Below, piece after piece: positions 7,899-17,797 of a stretch of DNA of 64,000 nt. The notes below the pieces were generated by a model, which was not told the origin of the DNA, ran no database searches, and saw nothing but the letters and a program-made list of their open reading frames with translations. The DNA comes from Rhizobium gallicum bv. gallicum R602sp (GTDB lineage: Bacteria; Pseudomonadota; Alphaproteobacteria; Rhizobiales; Rhizobiaceae), in the NCBI RefSeq assembly GCF_000816845.1, contig NZ_CP006877.1:1183501-1247500 (forward strand). The letters are read 5' to 3'. The position numbers and the translations under genes are program-made. Within the stretch, counting starts at the first letter, position 1, and the number at the start of each line of letters is the position of its first letter.

Positions 7899-8259
7899 AA
7901 TTGCCCTTTTAAGGCTATTTTCTGGACCAAAGATGTTTCCGCCCTCAAGGTCGCTCGAAGGCCGGCGGGACACTCGCGCCAAAGAATGCGGCAATAAACA
8001 AGGCCGGGCGAAATCGCACGGCATCGCCTTTTCACACCAGTGCAACGACATCCGTGGTCAATTGTCTGAAGCGACTGAGGGCATCGCGCAGCGGTCCGTT
8101 CAGACGCCGCGAACCGCCTCACGATATATAAGGGAATGCGAAAGATATCGTTTGCTTTGTATTGCCTGAAAGCGCACTGTCCGGCCTCCAGCAGCCATTT
8201 TCACGGGCGCTGCTGTCTGAGGGCGGTCATGCCCTAGCCCCGACCGAAAGGAGGACTGC
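7899..8259. other. Non-coding gap upstream of the small-gene trio
   Basis: No convincing gene in these 361 bases. There is an imperfect ACGATAT/ATATCGT inverted repeat near 8122-8152 with AT-rich surroundings that may be a promoter, and a Shine-Dalgarno AAGGAGG (8250-8256) just before 8260. Confidence 0.5.
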
Positions 8260-8565
8260 ATGTCTTCCGAAGTCACCATGAAATATCTGAACAGCGGGGA
8301 CCTTGGCATACTGCAGCAGGTGCTGAGCGATGCAGGCTATACCGGCGACATTCGTTTCGATCAGCCTCGCACTTTTAATGCTGCGGCACTGCTGCTCATC
8401 CAGCTGTTCCAGGCAGGCACGACCTCGCCCGCCGAGCTTGCAAGTGAACTCGACCGCCACTTCGGCAAGGCAAAACGTGTCGTCGCCATGCCTCCTACCG
8501 TTGCGCCGTTTCACCGTTTTGCAATTCAGGGCCTTCCGTCCTCGCGTTCCGCGATCGTCCACTGA
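8260..8565 (+). CDS. Small protein of unknown function
   Basis: A 101-residue protein not assigned to a family. The first 70 residues read as an alpha-helical soluble domain (DLGILQQVLSDAGYTGDI, AALLLIQLFQAGTTSPAELASELDRHFGK). The C-terminal 30 are less structured. A strong AAGGAGG precedes the ATG. Two further small genes follow on the same strand at 2-3 base spacing, so the three are probably one operon. Confidence 0.75.
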   Translation: MSSEVTMKYLNSGDLGILQQVLSDAGYTGDIRFDQPRTFNAAALLLIQLFQAGTTSPAELASELDRHFGKAKRVVAMPPTVAPFHRFAIQGLPSSRSAIVH

Positions 8566-8567
8566 AC

Positions 8568-8804
8568 ATGAACATAAGGCCACCCACCTTCGACGTCGAC
8601 GATGCCCGGCGCGCGAACGAGTGCGCCTGCCTCTTCGACCATCTGGCGACGCAGATTTCGATTGAAGCCGCAAACGCGGGGTGGCTGCAGAGCGAGGTTG
8701 CATTGGCCCTTGCTGACGCCGCCGAGCGCTACGTGATGCATCTCGCAGCTGGCACCCACGAGATGCCGATTGCCGCCAACTGCAACGCCGTTCGGGAGGC
8801 CTGA
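8568..8804 (+). CDS. Small protein of unknown function
   Basis: A 78-residue protein, mostly helical and acidic (FDVDDARRANECACLFDHLATQIS, LALADAAERYVMHLAAG). No signal peptide or membrane segment. The ATG lies 2 bases after the preceding stop and the next gene begins 3 bases after its stop. Codon use matches the neighbours. The family is not recognised. Confidence 0.7.
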   Translation: MNIRPPTFDVDDARRANECACLFDHLATQISIEAANAGWLQSEVALALADAAERYVMHLAAGTHEMPIAANCNAVREA

Positions 8805-8807
8805 CGC

Positions 8808-9164
8808 ATGCGGAGCGGCCTTTTCATCGCCTTCTTTTGCACCGCCGCGGCTCTCTATGTGGCGTGGGGACAGATCGCTGCCTATCAGGAGCGGGAGCGC
8901 ATTCAAACCGCCGATGCCGCCGAGCGCCGAACACGACGGGCGGAACTTTCCGCAGACGGCTGCAATGGTGCCGTTGGCTCCCTTTCGGCGATGGAACATC
9001 GGCTCCTCAAGGCCGGAGGCATCGAGATCCCCGAGGCTCTGGCGAGCGACATCACGTTATGTCTCGAAGAGAATATCATGTCCGGCCGTTCACGGCTGCA
9101 GATGGAGCGGACGCACTTGATCAGGCTGTTTCCACGCGAGACGAGCGGATTGCCAAACGAATGA
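8808..9164 (+). CDS. Small membrane-anchored protein of unknown function
   Basis: A 118-residue protein with one N-terminal hydrophobic helix (GLFIAFFCTAAALYVAWG, residues 4-21) followed by a charged, helical, probably coiled-coil region and two later Cys (SADGCNGAV, DITLCLEEN) that could pair if the domain is periplasmic. It is the last of the three-gene set and converges on sufE 8 bases away. The family is not recognised. Confidence 0.7.
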   Translation: MRSGLFIAFFCTAAALYVAWGQIAAYQERERIQTADAAERRTRRAELSADGCNGAVGSLSAMEHRLLKAGGIEIPEALASDITLCLEENIMSGRSRLQMERTHLIRLFPRETSGLPNE

Positions 9165-9172
9165 CGGCGCGC

Positions 9173-9595
9173 TTAAGCCGCGACCCTCACCCGCGCTTCT
9201 TCCCGGATTCGGTTCACCATTGACCTCAGCCCGTTGGAGCGCTGCGACGACAGGTTCTCGACAAGGCCGATCTTCGAGAAGATATCGAAAGCATCGAGGC
9301 CCGCGATCTCCGAGGCCCTCTTGCCGGAATAGGTGGCAAGCACGATGGCGACGAGGCCACGCACGATATGCGCGTCGGAATCGCCCTCGAAGATCAGCAC
9401 CGGATTTTCCGGATCCCCCTCGGGATGCGTCACCAGCCAAACCTGGCTGGCGCAGCCCATCACCTTGTTCGCGGACGTCTTCTTGTCGTCCGGCAGGTCC
9501 GGCAGCCCCTTGCCGAGTTCGATGACATAGCGGTAGCGGTCCTCCCAGTCGTCAAGGAAGGAGAAGTCGTCGATGATCTCGTCGAGAGATGCCAT
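9173..9595 (-). CDS. sufE: SufE-like cysteine desulfuration protein
   Basis: A 140-residue SufE-family protein. The conserved C48 in NKVMGCASQVWL is the sulfur-accepting residue that takes persulfide from SufS for Fe-S cluster assembly. The ATG at 9595 gives the usual N-terminus MASLDEIIDDF; a start five codons earlier is possible. The gene stands alone here, away from any suf operon, as is usual in rhizobia. Confidence 0.92.
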   Translation of the reverse strand: MASLDEIIDDFSFLDDWEDRYRYVIELGKGLPDLPDDKKTSANKVMGCASQVWLVTHPEGDPENPVLIFEGDSDAHIVRGLVAIVLATYSGKRASEIAGLDAFDIFSKIGLVENLSSQRSNGLRSMVNRIREEARVRVAA

Positions 9596-9873
9596 AAGCG
9601 GGCCTTTCACTATTGTGAGTGATATAGGTGAACTGCCGCCGCTTTTGAACCATTAAAAAGAAAAACGTCTGCCAGGCGGCAAACACCACAGGCCTACTTC
9701 GGCAGCATTGCGGGGGGCGCGCCGCTCAGGATATCATGCCGATGCCGCTGGCGGCCATGCCGAGAATGACGACGCCAACGGCATCCTGATCCTCGTTCCT
9801 TCCGCCCTGTTCCTCGCCTCAAGATCAAAAGGCGCCTTCGTCCGCCAGCCCCGCCTATCGCTCGAACGCATAG
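9596..9873. other. Non-coding region between sufE and the terminator at 9874
   Basis: Together with 9908-10012 this makes about 400 bases without a convincing gene. A short frame on the minus strand ending near 9737 (GVVILGMAASGIGMIS) has no start codon upstream and may be a gene remnant. Confidence 0.4.
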
Positions 9874-9907
9874 AAAAAAAGCCGTGAAGGATGGGCACCC
9901 TCACGGC
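9874..9907 (-). terminator. Terminator of the DUF5330 gene
   Basis: GCCGTGAAGG (9881-9890) and CCCTCACGGC (9898-9907) form a near-perfect stem with a 7-base loop. On the minus strand it is followed by seven Ts (9874-9880). It lies about 105 bases beyond the stop of the gene ending at 10013. Confidence 0.85.
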
Positions 9908-10012
9908 GCAGCACAATGCTGAAATCAAACAGGGCAGGCACGTCAGGCACGGGCATCTCCGTATCATGCGGATCGCCGGTGCAAGCTTGGGGCGGAGAAC
10001 TCCGCTGAATTC

Positions 10013-10498
10013 TTAAAGGACCGGCTTCGGTGTCGGCAAGGGAATGGCGCCGGTTACGACCTTGTCGGAAACCGATTCGTCCTCCACCGGCGGGCGGTAG
10101 GGCATCGGCTGGTTCAGTGCGGCAGCCCTGTGCTCTTTTGCGGAAGGAGCATCGGCTGCGACCGGCGCTTCGGTAAGCGGTGCGGCCGGCGTCGCCTCCG
10201 CAAGGGCCGGTGCCTTCTCGTCCGAGAACTGGCTGTCCAGCAGCTCATAAGCGACACGGGCGCCTTCGCGGGCCCGGTAGCCGAGGGCGGTGAGCGTTTC
10301 GGCGCCCTTGACGCAGACCTCCGGCTTCTCGTTGCACATGCCGGTGAGATATTCGTAGGCGCCGCTTGCGGCGGTGACGGCGTCGAAGAATTGGATTTGC
10401 GGGTCGTTGCCAAGCCGCGTCGAACTCTCCGAGCTGAAGAGCGGCAAGAGGACCAGCACGAGGCCGAACCAGAACGATCCTTTGATCAGAAGCCACAT
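10013..10498 (-). CDS. DUF5330 domain-containing protein
   Basis: A 161-residue protein. An N-terminal hydrophobic helix (MWLLIKGSFWFGLVLVLLPLF) is a membrane anchor or signal. The conserved core DAVTAASGAYEYLTGMCNEKPEVCVKGAETLTALGYRAREGARVAYELLD has two Cys and matches the rhizobial DUF5330 family. The C-terminal third is Ala/Pro-rich and of low complexity. Start at 10498; the longer open frame to 10750 is leader. It diverges from the DivJ-like kinase gene. Function unknown; probably periplasmic. Confidence 0.82.
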   Translation of the reverse strand: MWLLIKGSFWFGLVLVLLPLFSSESSTRLGNDPQIQFFDAVTAASGAYEYLTGMCNEKPEVCVKGAETLTALGYRAREGARVAYELLDSQFSDEKAPALAEATPAAPLTEAPVAADAPSAKEHRAAALNQPMPYRPPVEDESVSDKVVTGAIPLPTPKPVL

Positions 10499-10950
10499 TG
10501 TCGTTGCCCATCCTGTTTTCCCGTCCGGTCTTCTCGCCGAATCAGGCCCGGTCTTCCGGTGTGCTTTCACCCTAGCGGGGAAATGCGAATGCCACTTTTC
10601 GAAACTCGACGGCATTTGCGGCAAATTTAATTCGAATTTTAAATAAAGGCATTCTGAGCGCATTTCAGTCAAATTGTAGCCATCGGGGTTAAGCATAGCG
10701 CAAAGCGCTGCCTGGAAATGCAGGGATTCCCTACGGGCAGCGTGCCGCAAAGGTTAACGCAAAGCCGAAATGCGAGCGAAATCCATCGCTTACCCCATAT
10801 TAACCACAAAAACCAAAGGGCCCTGCGGATGGCTCAAAATGGGATTTTTCCAGCTTTTGGGCTGTGGAGGGCCGCTTTGCCTTATCCTTTCCTTAAGCCG
10901 CCGGGGCCTATTGTCCGCACTGTGTAAAGAGCCTTTTCGGCGGGTATTGC
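10499..10950. promoter_or_regulatory. Divergent intergenic region (DUF5330 / DivJ-like kinase)
   Basis: About 450 bases without a convincing gene. TTAAC-containing stretches occur at about 10755 and 10799 (TATTAACCACAAA), reminiscent of CtrA half-sites, but no full TTAA-N7-TTAA box was found. A purine/pyrimidine-rich patch lies near 10817-10900. Confidence 0.4.
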
Positions 10951-12463
<1,513 letters not shown>

Positions 12464-12492
<29 letters not shown>

Positions 12493-13393
12493 GGGAAGGA
12501 GAGGCCGGCAGCAGCCGAGCCTGCTTTTCACAGGGGCTGCCGCCCTCGGCGGCGTGGGCATGACGGGCGCATCCGCGCTCGGCGGCGTCATTGCGCGCAA
12601 TCCGTCGGTCGCAGGCGGGACCACTGCCTTTGTCGTCATCTTCAGCTTCGTCGCCGCCAATGCACTTTGGTATCAGCCGGGTACGCATCCGCATCCCTTC
12701 TTTCGCACCCGCGATGTGCTAGCGCCCTTCTCGATCGGCCGACCGTCCGTGGAAGAGCCGCACCCAGGCGACGTCACGACCTTCAAGATCGAACGTCCGG
12801 GCGAGGAGGGCGCTGCCTCGACCACCAATGCGACGCCGCCGGCTGCAGCACCCGGCCAAGAGCCCAGTCAGCTGGTCATGGACATCCAGAAGGAGCTCAT
12901 CCGCCGAGGCCTCTATAACGGCACGGCCGACGGTATCATCGGCCCGCGCACCAGCGCCGCGATCCTCTTCTTCGAGGAAACCGTCGACATGCCGCCGAGC
13001 GGCGATGCGACGCCGGATGTGCTTGCCGCCCTCAAGACCGATTCCATCGGCCCCTCGGCCGTTCCCGCCGAGAAGCCGCGCGAGGATGTGACCTCGAAAG
13101 CCTCGGCCGAGGATCCGGTCGCTGCCGCCATCCGCAGCGCCGAACGGCAGATCAAGACCGCGCCCGCCGGCCCGAAGCAGGTCCCATCATCCGAGCTCAC
13201 CAATGTCGATCTGGTGCTGAAAATCCAGAAGGGCCTTTCCAACATGGCCTACGCCAATGTCGGCGTCGACGGTGTCGCCGGCGAACAAACCCGCACCGCC
13301 ATCCGCCGCTTCCAAAAGCACTACAACCTGCCCGAAACCGGCGAGCCCAACGAGGCGGTACTGAAGAAGTTGAAGGAAATCGGTGCGATTTAA
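12464..13393 (+). CDS. Membrane protein with two peptidoglycan-binding domains
   Basis: A 309-residue protein. A very basic N-terminus (MAARKRKSPKGRRGRQQ) precedes a Gly-rich hydrophobic stretch ending near residue 70. Two PG_binding_1 domains follow, at about 135-195 (VMDIQKELIRRGLYNGTADGIIG) and 245-305 (VLKIQKGLSNMAYANVGVDGVAG), joined by a disordered linker. The start at 12464 overlaps the DivJ-like kinase gene by 29 bases in another frame, so the two are co-translated. It may link peptidoglycan state to the polar kinase, but that is an inference. Confidence 0.85.
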
Positions 13394-13718
13394 GGCTGGG
13401 TGAGCGCTGGCAAAAAAGCTCGTCCAATGTGCATCTTCACTGCGACGGCTCTGGTTCCTGGCGTCGTTTGAGGCGCTGTCAGCACGGCCACGACGTCGTT
13501 CTGCGTCCTGGCTCGACGAGCGATCCGGCGTTGTCACGCGCATGGCGCAAGACACTGACCGATCCCGGGCAATCGCGGCGCTCTGCCAGCAGCTCCCTTC
13601 GCTGGGAGAGCTTGAACGGCAAGGCTGAGCCGGGAGGAAAACTTGCGGCAAGTGATCGGCGCGGTGGGAGGCCACCTTGCTTCGTGCCAACTGCGAACAT
13701 TTGCGCTATGCTCAGTCG
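13394..13718. other. Non-coding gap
   Basis: About 325 bases between the peptidoglycan-binding gene and a small secreted protein gene. Open frames on both strands look like chance GC-rich frames. No repeat or terminator was recognised. Confidence 0.4.
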
Positions 13719-13955
13719 ATGGAACGCCGGCACGCCAAATGGATTGCAACGCTATCGTTGGCCGTGGCCGCAGCGAGCGTCGCTGCGGCCCACCCGGATT
13801 CGCGCTGTACATGCCGCAATCGGGATGGCACGAAGTACGAGCTTGGCCAGACTGCCTGCATCACGGTGGGCGGGGCGTCGTATCTCGCACGCTGCGAGAT
13901 GGAGTTGAACGTCACGACATGGCGCAAATTGCGGGACGGTTGCCCGGAGGTCTGA
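13719..13955 (+). CDS. Small secreted Cys-rich protein
   Basis: A 78-residue protein with a signal peptide (residues 1-23, WIATLSLAVAAASVAAA) and a mature part of about 55 residues containing five Cys (CTCRNRDGTKYELGQTACIT, ARCEMELN, DGCPEV). The spacing suggests a disulfide-stabilised periplasmic or extracellular domain. I recall similar short proteins in other rhizobia without assigned function. Start ATG 13719 chosen to begin the signal peptide; an in-frame upstream start at 13677 is less likely. Confidence 0.75.
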   Translation: MERRHAKWIATLSLAVAAASVAAAHPDSRCTCRNRDGTKYELGQTACITVGGASYLARCEMELNVTTWRKLRDGCPEV

Positions 13956-14001
13956 ACCGCAACTGCGGGCCGCTCTGCCAAGAAAACACCCAATCACCGA
14001 A

Positions 14002-14021
14002 GCCGGCCCAGCCGGGCCGGC
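14002..14021. terminator. Hairpin between convergent genes
   Basis: GCCGGCCC (14002-14009) and GGGCCGGC (14014-14021) form a perfect 8-pair stem with a 4-base loop between the stops of two convergent genes. No T-run follows on either side, so intrinsic termination is uncertain. Confidence 0.4.
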
Positions 14022-14040
14022 CTCGTAAATCCGGGGACGG

Positions 14041-15003
14041 CTATCTGATCACCGGCTCGCCGTGATACCGGCGCTTTGACGGCTTCGATACGCCAAATCC
14101 GACTTCCATCATCAGGCGCGGCGTATGCTTGGCGAGCGTTCCCATATGGAAGCCGAAGGGATCTTCGACAAAGCCGGTGCCCGCCTTTCCTGTCAGCGTG
14201 ACTGCGCTCTCCTTGCCGTAGAAGCCCAGCACATCCTCGGCCGAATGTCCGACAAGCAGCGTCAACTGGTGCTTCATCCGGCGGCGGTTGTGGCTGCCTT
14301 GAACATAGACATGCGGACCGGCATCCGCATCGACGTCGGACAGATAGAAGAAGAATTTCAGCATCCGCCAGTCGTCGAGATCGAAGTGGAACTTGAACGA
14401 GGCGCGACTCAGATCGGCTTCCGAGGCAGACTTCGTCGGGAAACTCCACCATGTCCGCGTGGTGATCAATTTCGCCTCGCCGCCGAGATAATGCCGCGCG
14501 ATATTGAGGAGCAGCGGGTCTTGCTGCACCGCGACCGCTGCCTTGCATTGCAGAACCCGCTCGAAATGATGGCCGCTCAATATCGTGCGTTCGAAGCGGC
14601 GTTCGGCTTCGGCGTGCTCTCCGGCGAGAAACTCGACCTTGCGCTCGAAATTGCCGAAACACGGCGTCTCGCGTGCAAAACGGGCGATTTCCTCATGGAT
14701 GGCTGGCGGCAAAGTGAGGCCGGTGAAGATGCCATTTCTTCGCAGTTCCGCAGCGGCTTTCTCCGCCTTGATCCCGCCAAACATTGACGGTGCTGTTGCC
14801 GAAGACGGAATAGGTCTGGCGGTGAGCCAATGGGCGCGACGGAAAGGCATCGTGCGCGCCAGCAGGAACATCGGCAGCCAAGCGGGATTTTCCTTGAGGT
14901 CGGTTAAATAGGTCGGTACGCGCGCTGCCATGCGGCGAAGGGGCCCGCCTGTGCGGGCAATGGCTTCGAGGTCTTTCGGCTTAGACTTTGGCGCATCAAG
15001 CAT
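14041..15003 (-). CDS. Phytanoyl-CoA dioxygenase (PhyH)-like Fe(II)/2-oxoglutarate oxygenase
   Basis: A 320-residue protein. The HxD metal motif is H206-F-D208 (FKFHFDLDDW), with a distal His and 2-oxoglutarate-binding Arg in GFHMGTLAKHTPRLMMEVG (H286 or H293, R296). GPHVYVQGSH (229-238) is typical of PhyH-like double-stranded beta-helix oxygenases. The substrate is unknown. A Shine-Dalgarno AAGGA lies 6 bases before the ATG. It converges on the small secreted protein gene and sits downstream of the RTX gene on the same strand, 238 bases away. Confidence 0.8.
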   Translation of the reverse strand: MLDAPKSKPKDLEAIARTGGPLRRMAARVPTYLTDLKENPAWLPMFLLARTMPFRRAHWLTARPIPSSATAPSMFGGIKAEKAAAELRRNGIFTGLTLPPAIHEEIARFARETPCFGNFERKVEFLAGEHAEAERRFERTILSGHHFERVLQCKAAVAVQQDPLLLNIARHYLGGEAKLITTRTWWSFPTKSASEADLSRASFKFHFDLDDWRMLKFFFYLSDVDADAGPHVYVQGSHNRRRMKHQLTLLVGHSAEDVLGFYGKESAVTLTGKAGTGFVEDPFGFHMGTLAKHTPRLMMEVGFGVSKPSKRRYHGEPVIR

Positions 15004-15241
15004 CTGATATCCTTATTCGAACATGGTTTCCCATGGCGTTTTCCCCTGGCGCCGGGCCTACGGTATGTGGTTTTGGATCATGATGCAATGCAACATGAGA
15101 ATTGCAGCCTGCTATATGGTTAATAAGTCGTTGAATAAGTTAAAGATTTTGGAGACTAAGTCCCCGCGGGCAACGAAGCTACGCCCGTATATATGTGGCA
15201 ACAAACGGGCGCACCGGTTCTAAAGCCGGAGGGTGGACCCC

Positions 15242-16582
15242 CTAGAAGAAATGGAAGTCGTCGGCGGCAAGCGATGTGCCGCGGCTCACGGCCGCAAACG
15301 CCACCGCGGCCGCATCGCCGCTCCCGTCGGAATCGAAGAGCAGGCGGCCGGAGCATGTGTCGTAGATGATGTGGTCGTCCTCATCCAGCGCGGCTGTGCC
15401 CTTCGCGAAGGCACCAGGGTCGAGCGCGCCCGCCACAACGCCGGCGAACACGGAGCTGTCCAGCCGGAAGACGTCGTCAGCGGAGCTGAAGTCGAGGATT
15501 TTGTCGCAATTGGCCCGGCCGGGCTCGGTGTCGAAGACGAAGATGTCGCCGCCCACTCCGCCGGAGAGTGTGTCGCGGCCGGTTCCGCCGTTGAGAGTGT
15601 CGTCGCCGCCGCCGCCGCGCAGGCGGTCCTTGCCAGCGCCGCCATCGACGGTATCGTCGAACCGGCTGCCGGTGATCCGGTCATTGCCGCCCATCGCGGC
15701 GACGAGAAGGGGGTGATCGTACGCCTCATAGCTGGCGACATCTTTCGCATCGGTGAGCGTGATCTCTTCGGCCGGCGGCACGATCATGATGGTGATCGTC
15801 GCAAGATTGCTGTTGCCCTGGCCGTCGGTGGCATAAACCGTGAAACTGTTGGTGCCGGTGAAGCCGGCCGCCGGAGAATAGTCGAAGAGGTTACCGTTCA
15901 GGTAGTCTTGGTGATAGTGCAGGCTTCCCGCATATTGGCCCTGATGAAACGGATAGTAGCCTGCGTCATATCGCGTCTCCTGCTGCAGCGTGCCGTGGTC
16001 CGGCCCGTCCACGATGACGAAGCTCAACAGGTCGAAATCGGCATCCGACGCGCTGAACTTGATGTCGTCGAGCGATTGACCCGGAGAAAGGGTGAAGCTC
16101 ATGTCGGCGGCGGTTGGCGCATGGTTGACGAAGGTGTCGGGCTGCAGCGCGCCGCCTTCCAGGATGATCTGATGCGGGCCGTACTGGGTGTTTTCGCCAC
16201 CGAAATATTCGTTGGCGCCCTGCCATGTCACCACCAGGTCGTCGGGGCTTTCGGCAGTGATGGAGATAATCTCAGTCGAAAGGTAGGCAGCCTGGTCGGT
16301 GAGCGTGCGGATATAGCGGCCTTCGTTGTCGAAGACGAAAGTTTCCACCGTCGTGAAGATCTCGGTCCTTCCGTCATTGGTGAAGGTGGTGACGGTAAAG
16401 AAGCCGTCGAACACGTCGACCGAGGCAAGATCGACCCAGCCGAACGGATAATCTGTATGCGCGGCCCCCGGTCCGAGGACGTCGCCGTCCGTTTCCGTTA
16501 TGCTGAAAAGGATTGCATCAGGGCTCTCGTTGTTGATGTCTTCCCATACGCTAAGCTCACTGCCATTGCTCAAAGTGGGCAT
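15242..16582 (-). CDS. RTX calcium-binding protein with Ig/cadherin-like module
   Basis: A 446-residue protein. Residues 150-270 include NHAPTAADMSFTLSPGQS and GFTGTNSFTVYATDGQGN, a cadherin/Ig-like module often found in large secreted proteins. Residues about 295-355 hold tandem RTX nonapeptides (GGNDRITGS, GGAGKDRLRGGGGDDTL, GGTGRDTLSGG) that bind calcium. The C-terminal 80 residues (FDTEPGRANCDKILDFSSADDVFRL) resemble a type I secretion signal region. Secretion by a T1SS is expected, but none is encoded nearby. GGAGG lies 8 bases before the ATG. Confidence 0.87.
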   Translation of the reverse strand: MPTLSNGSELSVWEDINNESPDAILFSITETDGDVLGPGAAHTDYPFGWVDLASVDVFDGFFTVTTFTNDGRTEIFTTVETFVFDNEGRYIRTLTDQAAYLSTEIISITAESPDDLVVTWQGANEYFGGENTQYGPHQIILEGGALQPDTFVNHAPTAADMSFTLSPGQSLDDIKFSASDADFDLLSFVIVDGPDHGTLQQETRYDAGYYPFHQGQYAGSLHYHQDYLNGNLFDYSPAAGFTGTNSFTVYATDGQGNSNLATITIMIVPPAEEITLTDAKDVASYEAYDHPLLVAAMGGNDRITGSRFDDTVDGGAGKDRLRGGGGDDTLNGGTGRDTLSGGVGGDIFVFDTEPGRANCDKILDFSSADDVFRLDSSVFAGVVAGALDPGAFAKGTAALDEDDHIIYDTCSGRLLFDSDGSGDAAAVAFAAVSRGTSLAADDFHFF

Positions 16583-16743
16583 CGTATTTTCCTCCGTTGC
16601 AGAAAAACGGCACTGCAGACATCTTCACGGAGAGGCAAGATAGGCTGAGATGCGGGCCGATCAAGCTTGGCGATGGGATTGACGGTTCCTTCGGCATGCT
16701 CGCTCGAAATCTGGTAAACTTTCTTCCTCAAAAAGGAGTGGGC

Positions 16744-17382
16744 ATGTCCACAAGTGACCGGCAAGCGCATTGGCAGACTGTCTACAAGACCAAGGCGGAG
16801 AGCGAGGTCAGTTGGCACGAGGATGCGCCGGAACTCTCGATGGTTCTGCTGCGTCAAGCCGGGCTGACGCCGGACATGTCGGTGATCGACATCGGCGGCG
16901 GGACATCGCGGCTGGTCGATGCTCTTGTGGCGTCCGGCCAGGCCCATATCAGCGTCCTCGATGTGTCTGCCGCAGCCATCGAGACGGCAAAGTCGCGGCT
17001 GACAGATGCGACGCGTGTGGAGTGGATCGTATCGGACATGACCGTCTGGTCGCCTGCTCGCCAGTATGATTTCTGGCACGATCGCGCCGCCTTTCACTTC
17101 CTGACGGAGGCGGCCGACCAAGAGGCCTATGTTCGGGTGCTGGGGCAGGCTCTCAAGAGCGGCGGCAAAGCCGTGATCGGTACCTTTGCGCCCGACGGAC
17201 CGGAAAAATGCAGCGGCTTGCCGGTCGCCCGCTACGATGCGCAAAGCCTGCAGGATGTTCTCGGCAGCGGGTTCAAGCTTGCCGCAACGCGTCGACATGA
17301 GCACACAACGCCATCGGGATCGGTGCAGCAATTCCAGTTCAGCACGTTAGAGAAGGTCGCTGGCACGGAGTCGTTTGCTTGA
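16744..17382 (+). CDS. Class I SAM-dependent methyltransferase
   Basis: A 212-residue protein. Motif I VIDIGGGTS (47-55) and a later acidic motif (ISVLDVSAAAIETAKSR) give the SAM-binding Rossmann fold. WHDRAAFHFLTEAADQEAYV is typical of the UbiE/thiopurine-like small-molecule methyltransferases. AAAGGAG precedes the ATG at 16744. It is a single gene divergent from the RTX gene, and its substrate is not indicated. Confidence 0.85.
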   Translation: MSTSDRQAHWQTVYKTKAESEVSWHEDAPELSMVLLRQAGLTPDMSVIDIGGGTSRLVDALVASGQAHISVLDVSAAAIETAKSRLTDATRVEWIVSDMTVWSPARQYDFWHDRAAFHFLTEAADQEAYVRVLGQALKSGGKAVIGTFAPDGPEKCSGLPVARYDAQSLQDVLGSGFKLAATRRHEHTTPSGSVQQFQFSTLEKVAGTESFA

Positions 17383-17797
17383 AGATCCGAAACGCCCGGC
17401 ACGCCAGCTCTCCATCGCCGCCCCATCGATCAGATTATTGATGCGCGCAAATTGCGGCGAGTTGTCGCGTCCCGTTCTCTCGTGCGTGTGAAGCCAACGT
17501 GACGGAGCCTCGAAACCTGAAGGAATCTGGGGCGATTTGCCGTGGCGGAGCGGCTTTTCGCACCGCAGAAAATTGCAAAGGCAATGTACCTGCTGGGCCT
17601 TGAAATTCGTTAGGGCAATATCGAAATGTAATTTTGTTTGTCCTCGGCCGCTGGTTGGCGAAGAGGTACGTTTTGAGACCGTGGTCAACTTCGCTTGAAA
17701 GATACCAGCCGTATGGTATCTTTTTCCTGTCTGATACTGTTGGCCGACGGCCCATGGCCGGCCAGCTCAAAGATTTTTGCCTGCCGGGATAGCCCGA
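17383..17797. promoter_or_regulatory. Non-coding region with a 26-base palindrome
   Basis: About 415 bases with lower GC than the flanks and no convincing gene. A perfect inverted repeat AAAGATACCA (17698-17707) / TGGTATCTTT (17714-17723) with a 6-base centre lies 75 bases before the next gene. Followed by Ts, it could be a terminator for upstream transcription, but its position also suits an operator. Confidence 0.5.

Noticed and set aside
17435..17770. 111-codon minus-strand frame in the gap before the TetR-like gene
   Set aside because: No family likeness, no ribosome-binding site, and it runs across the palindrome. Support is insufficient.
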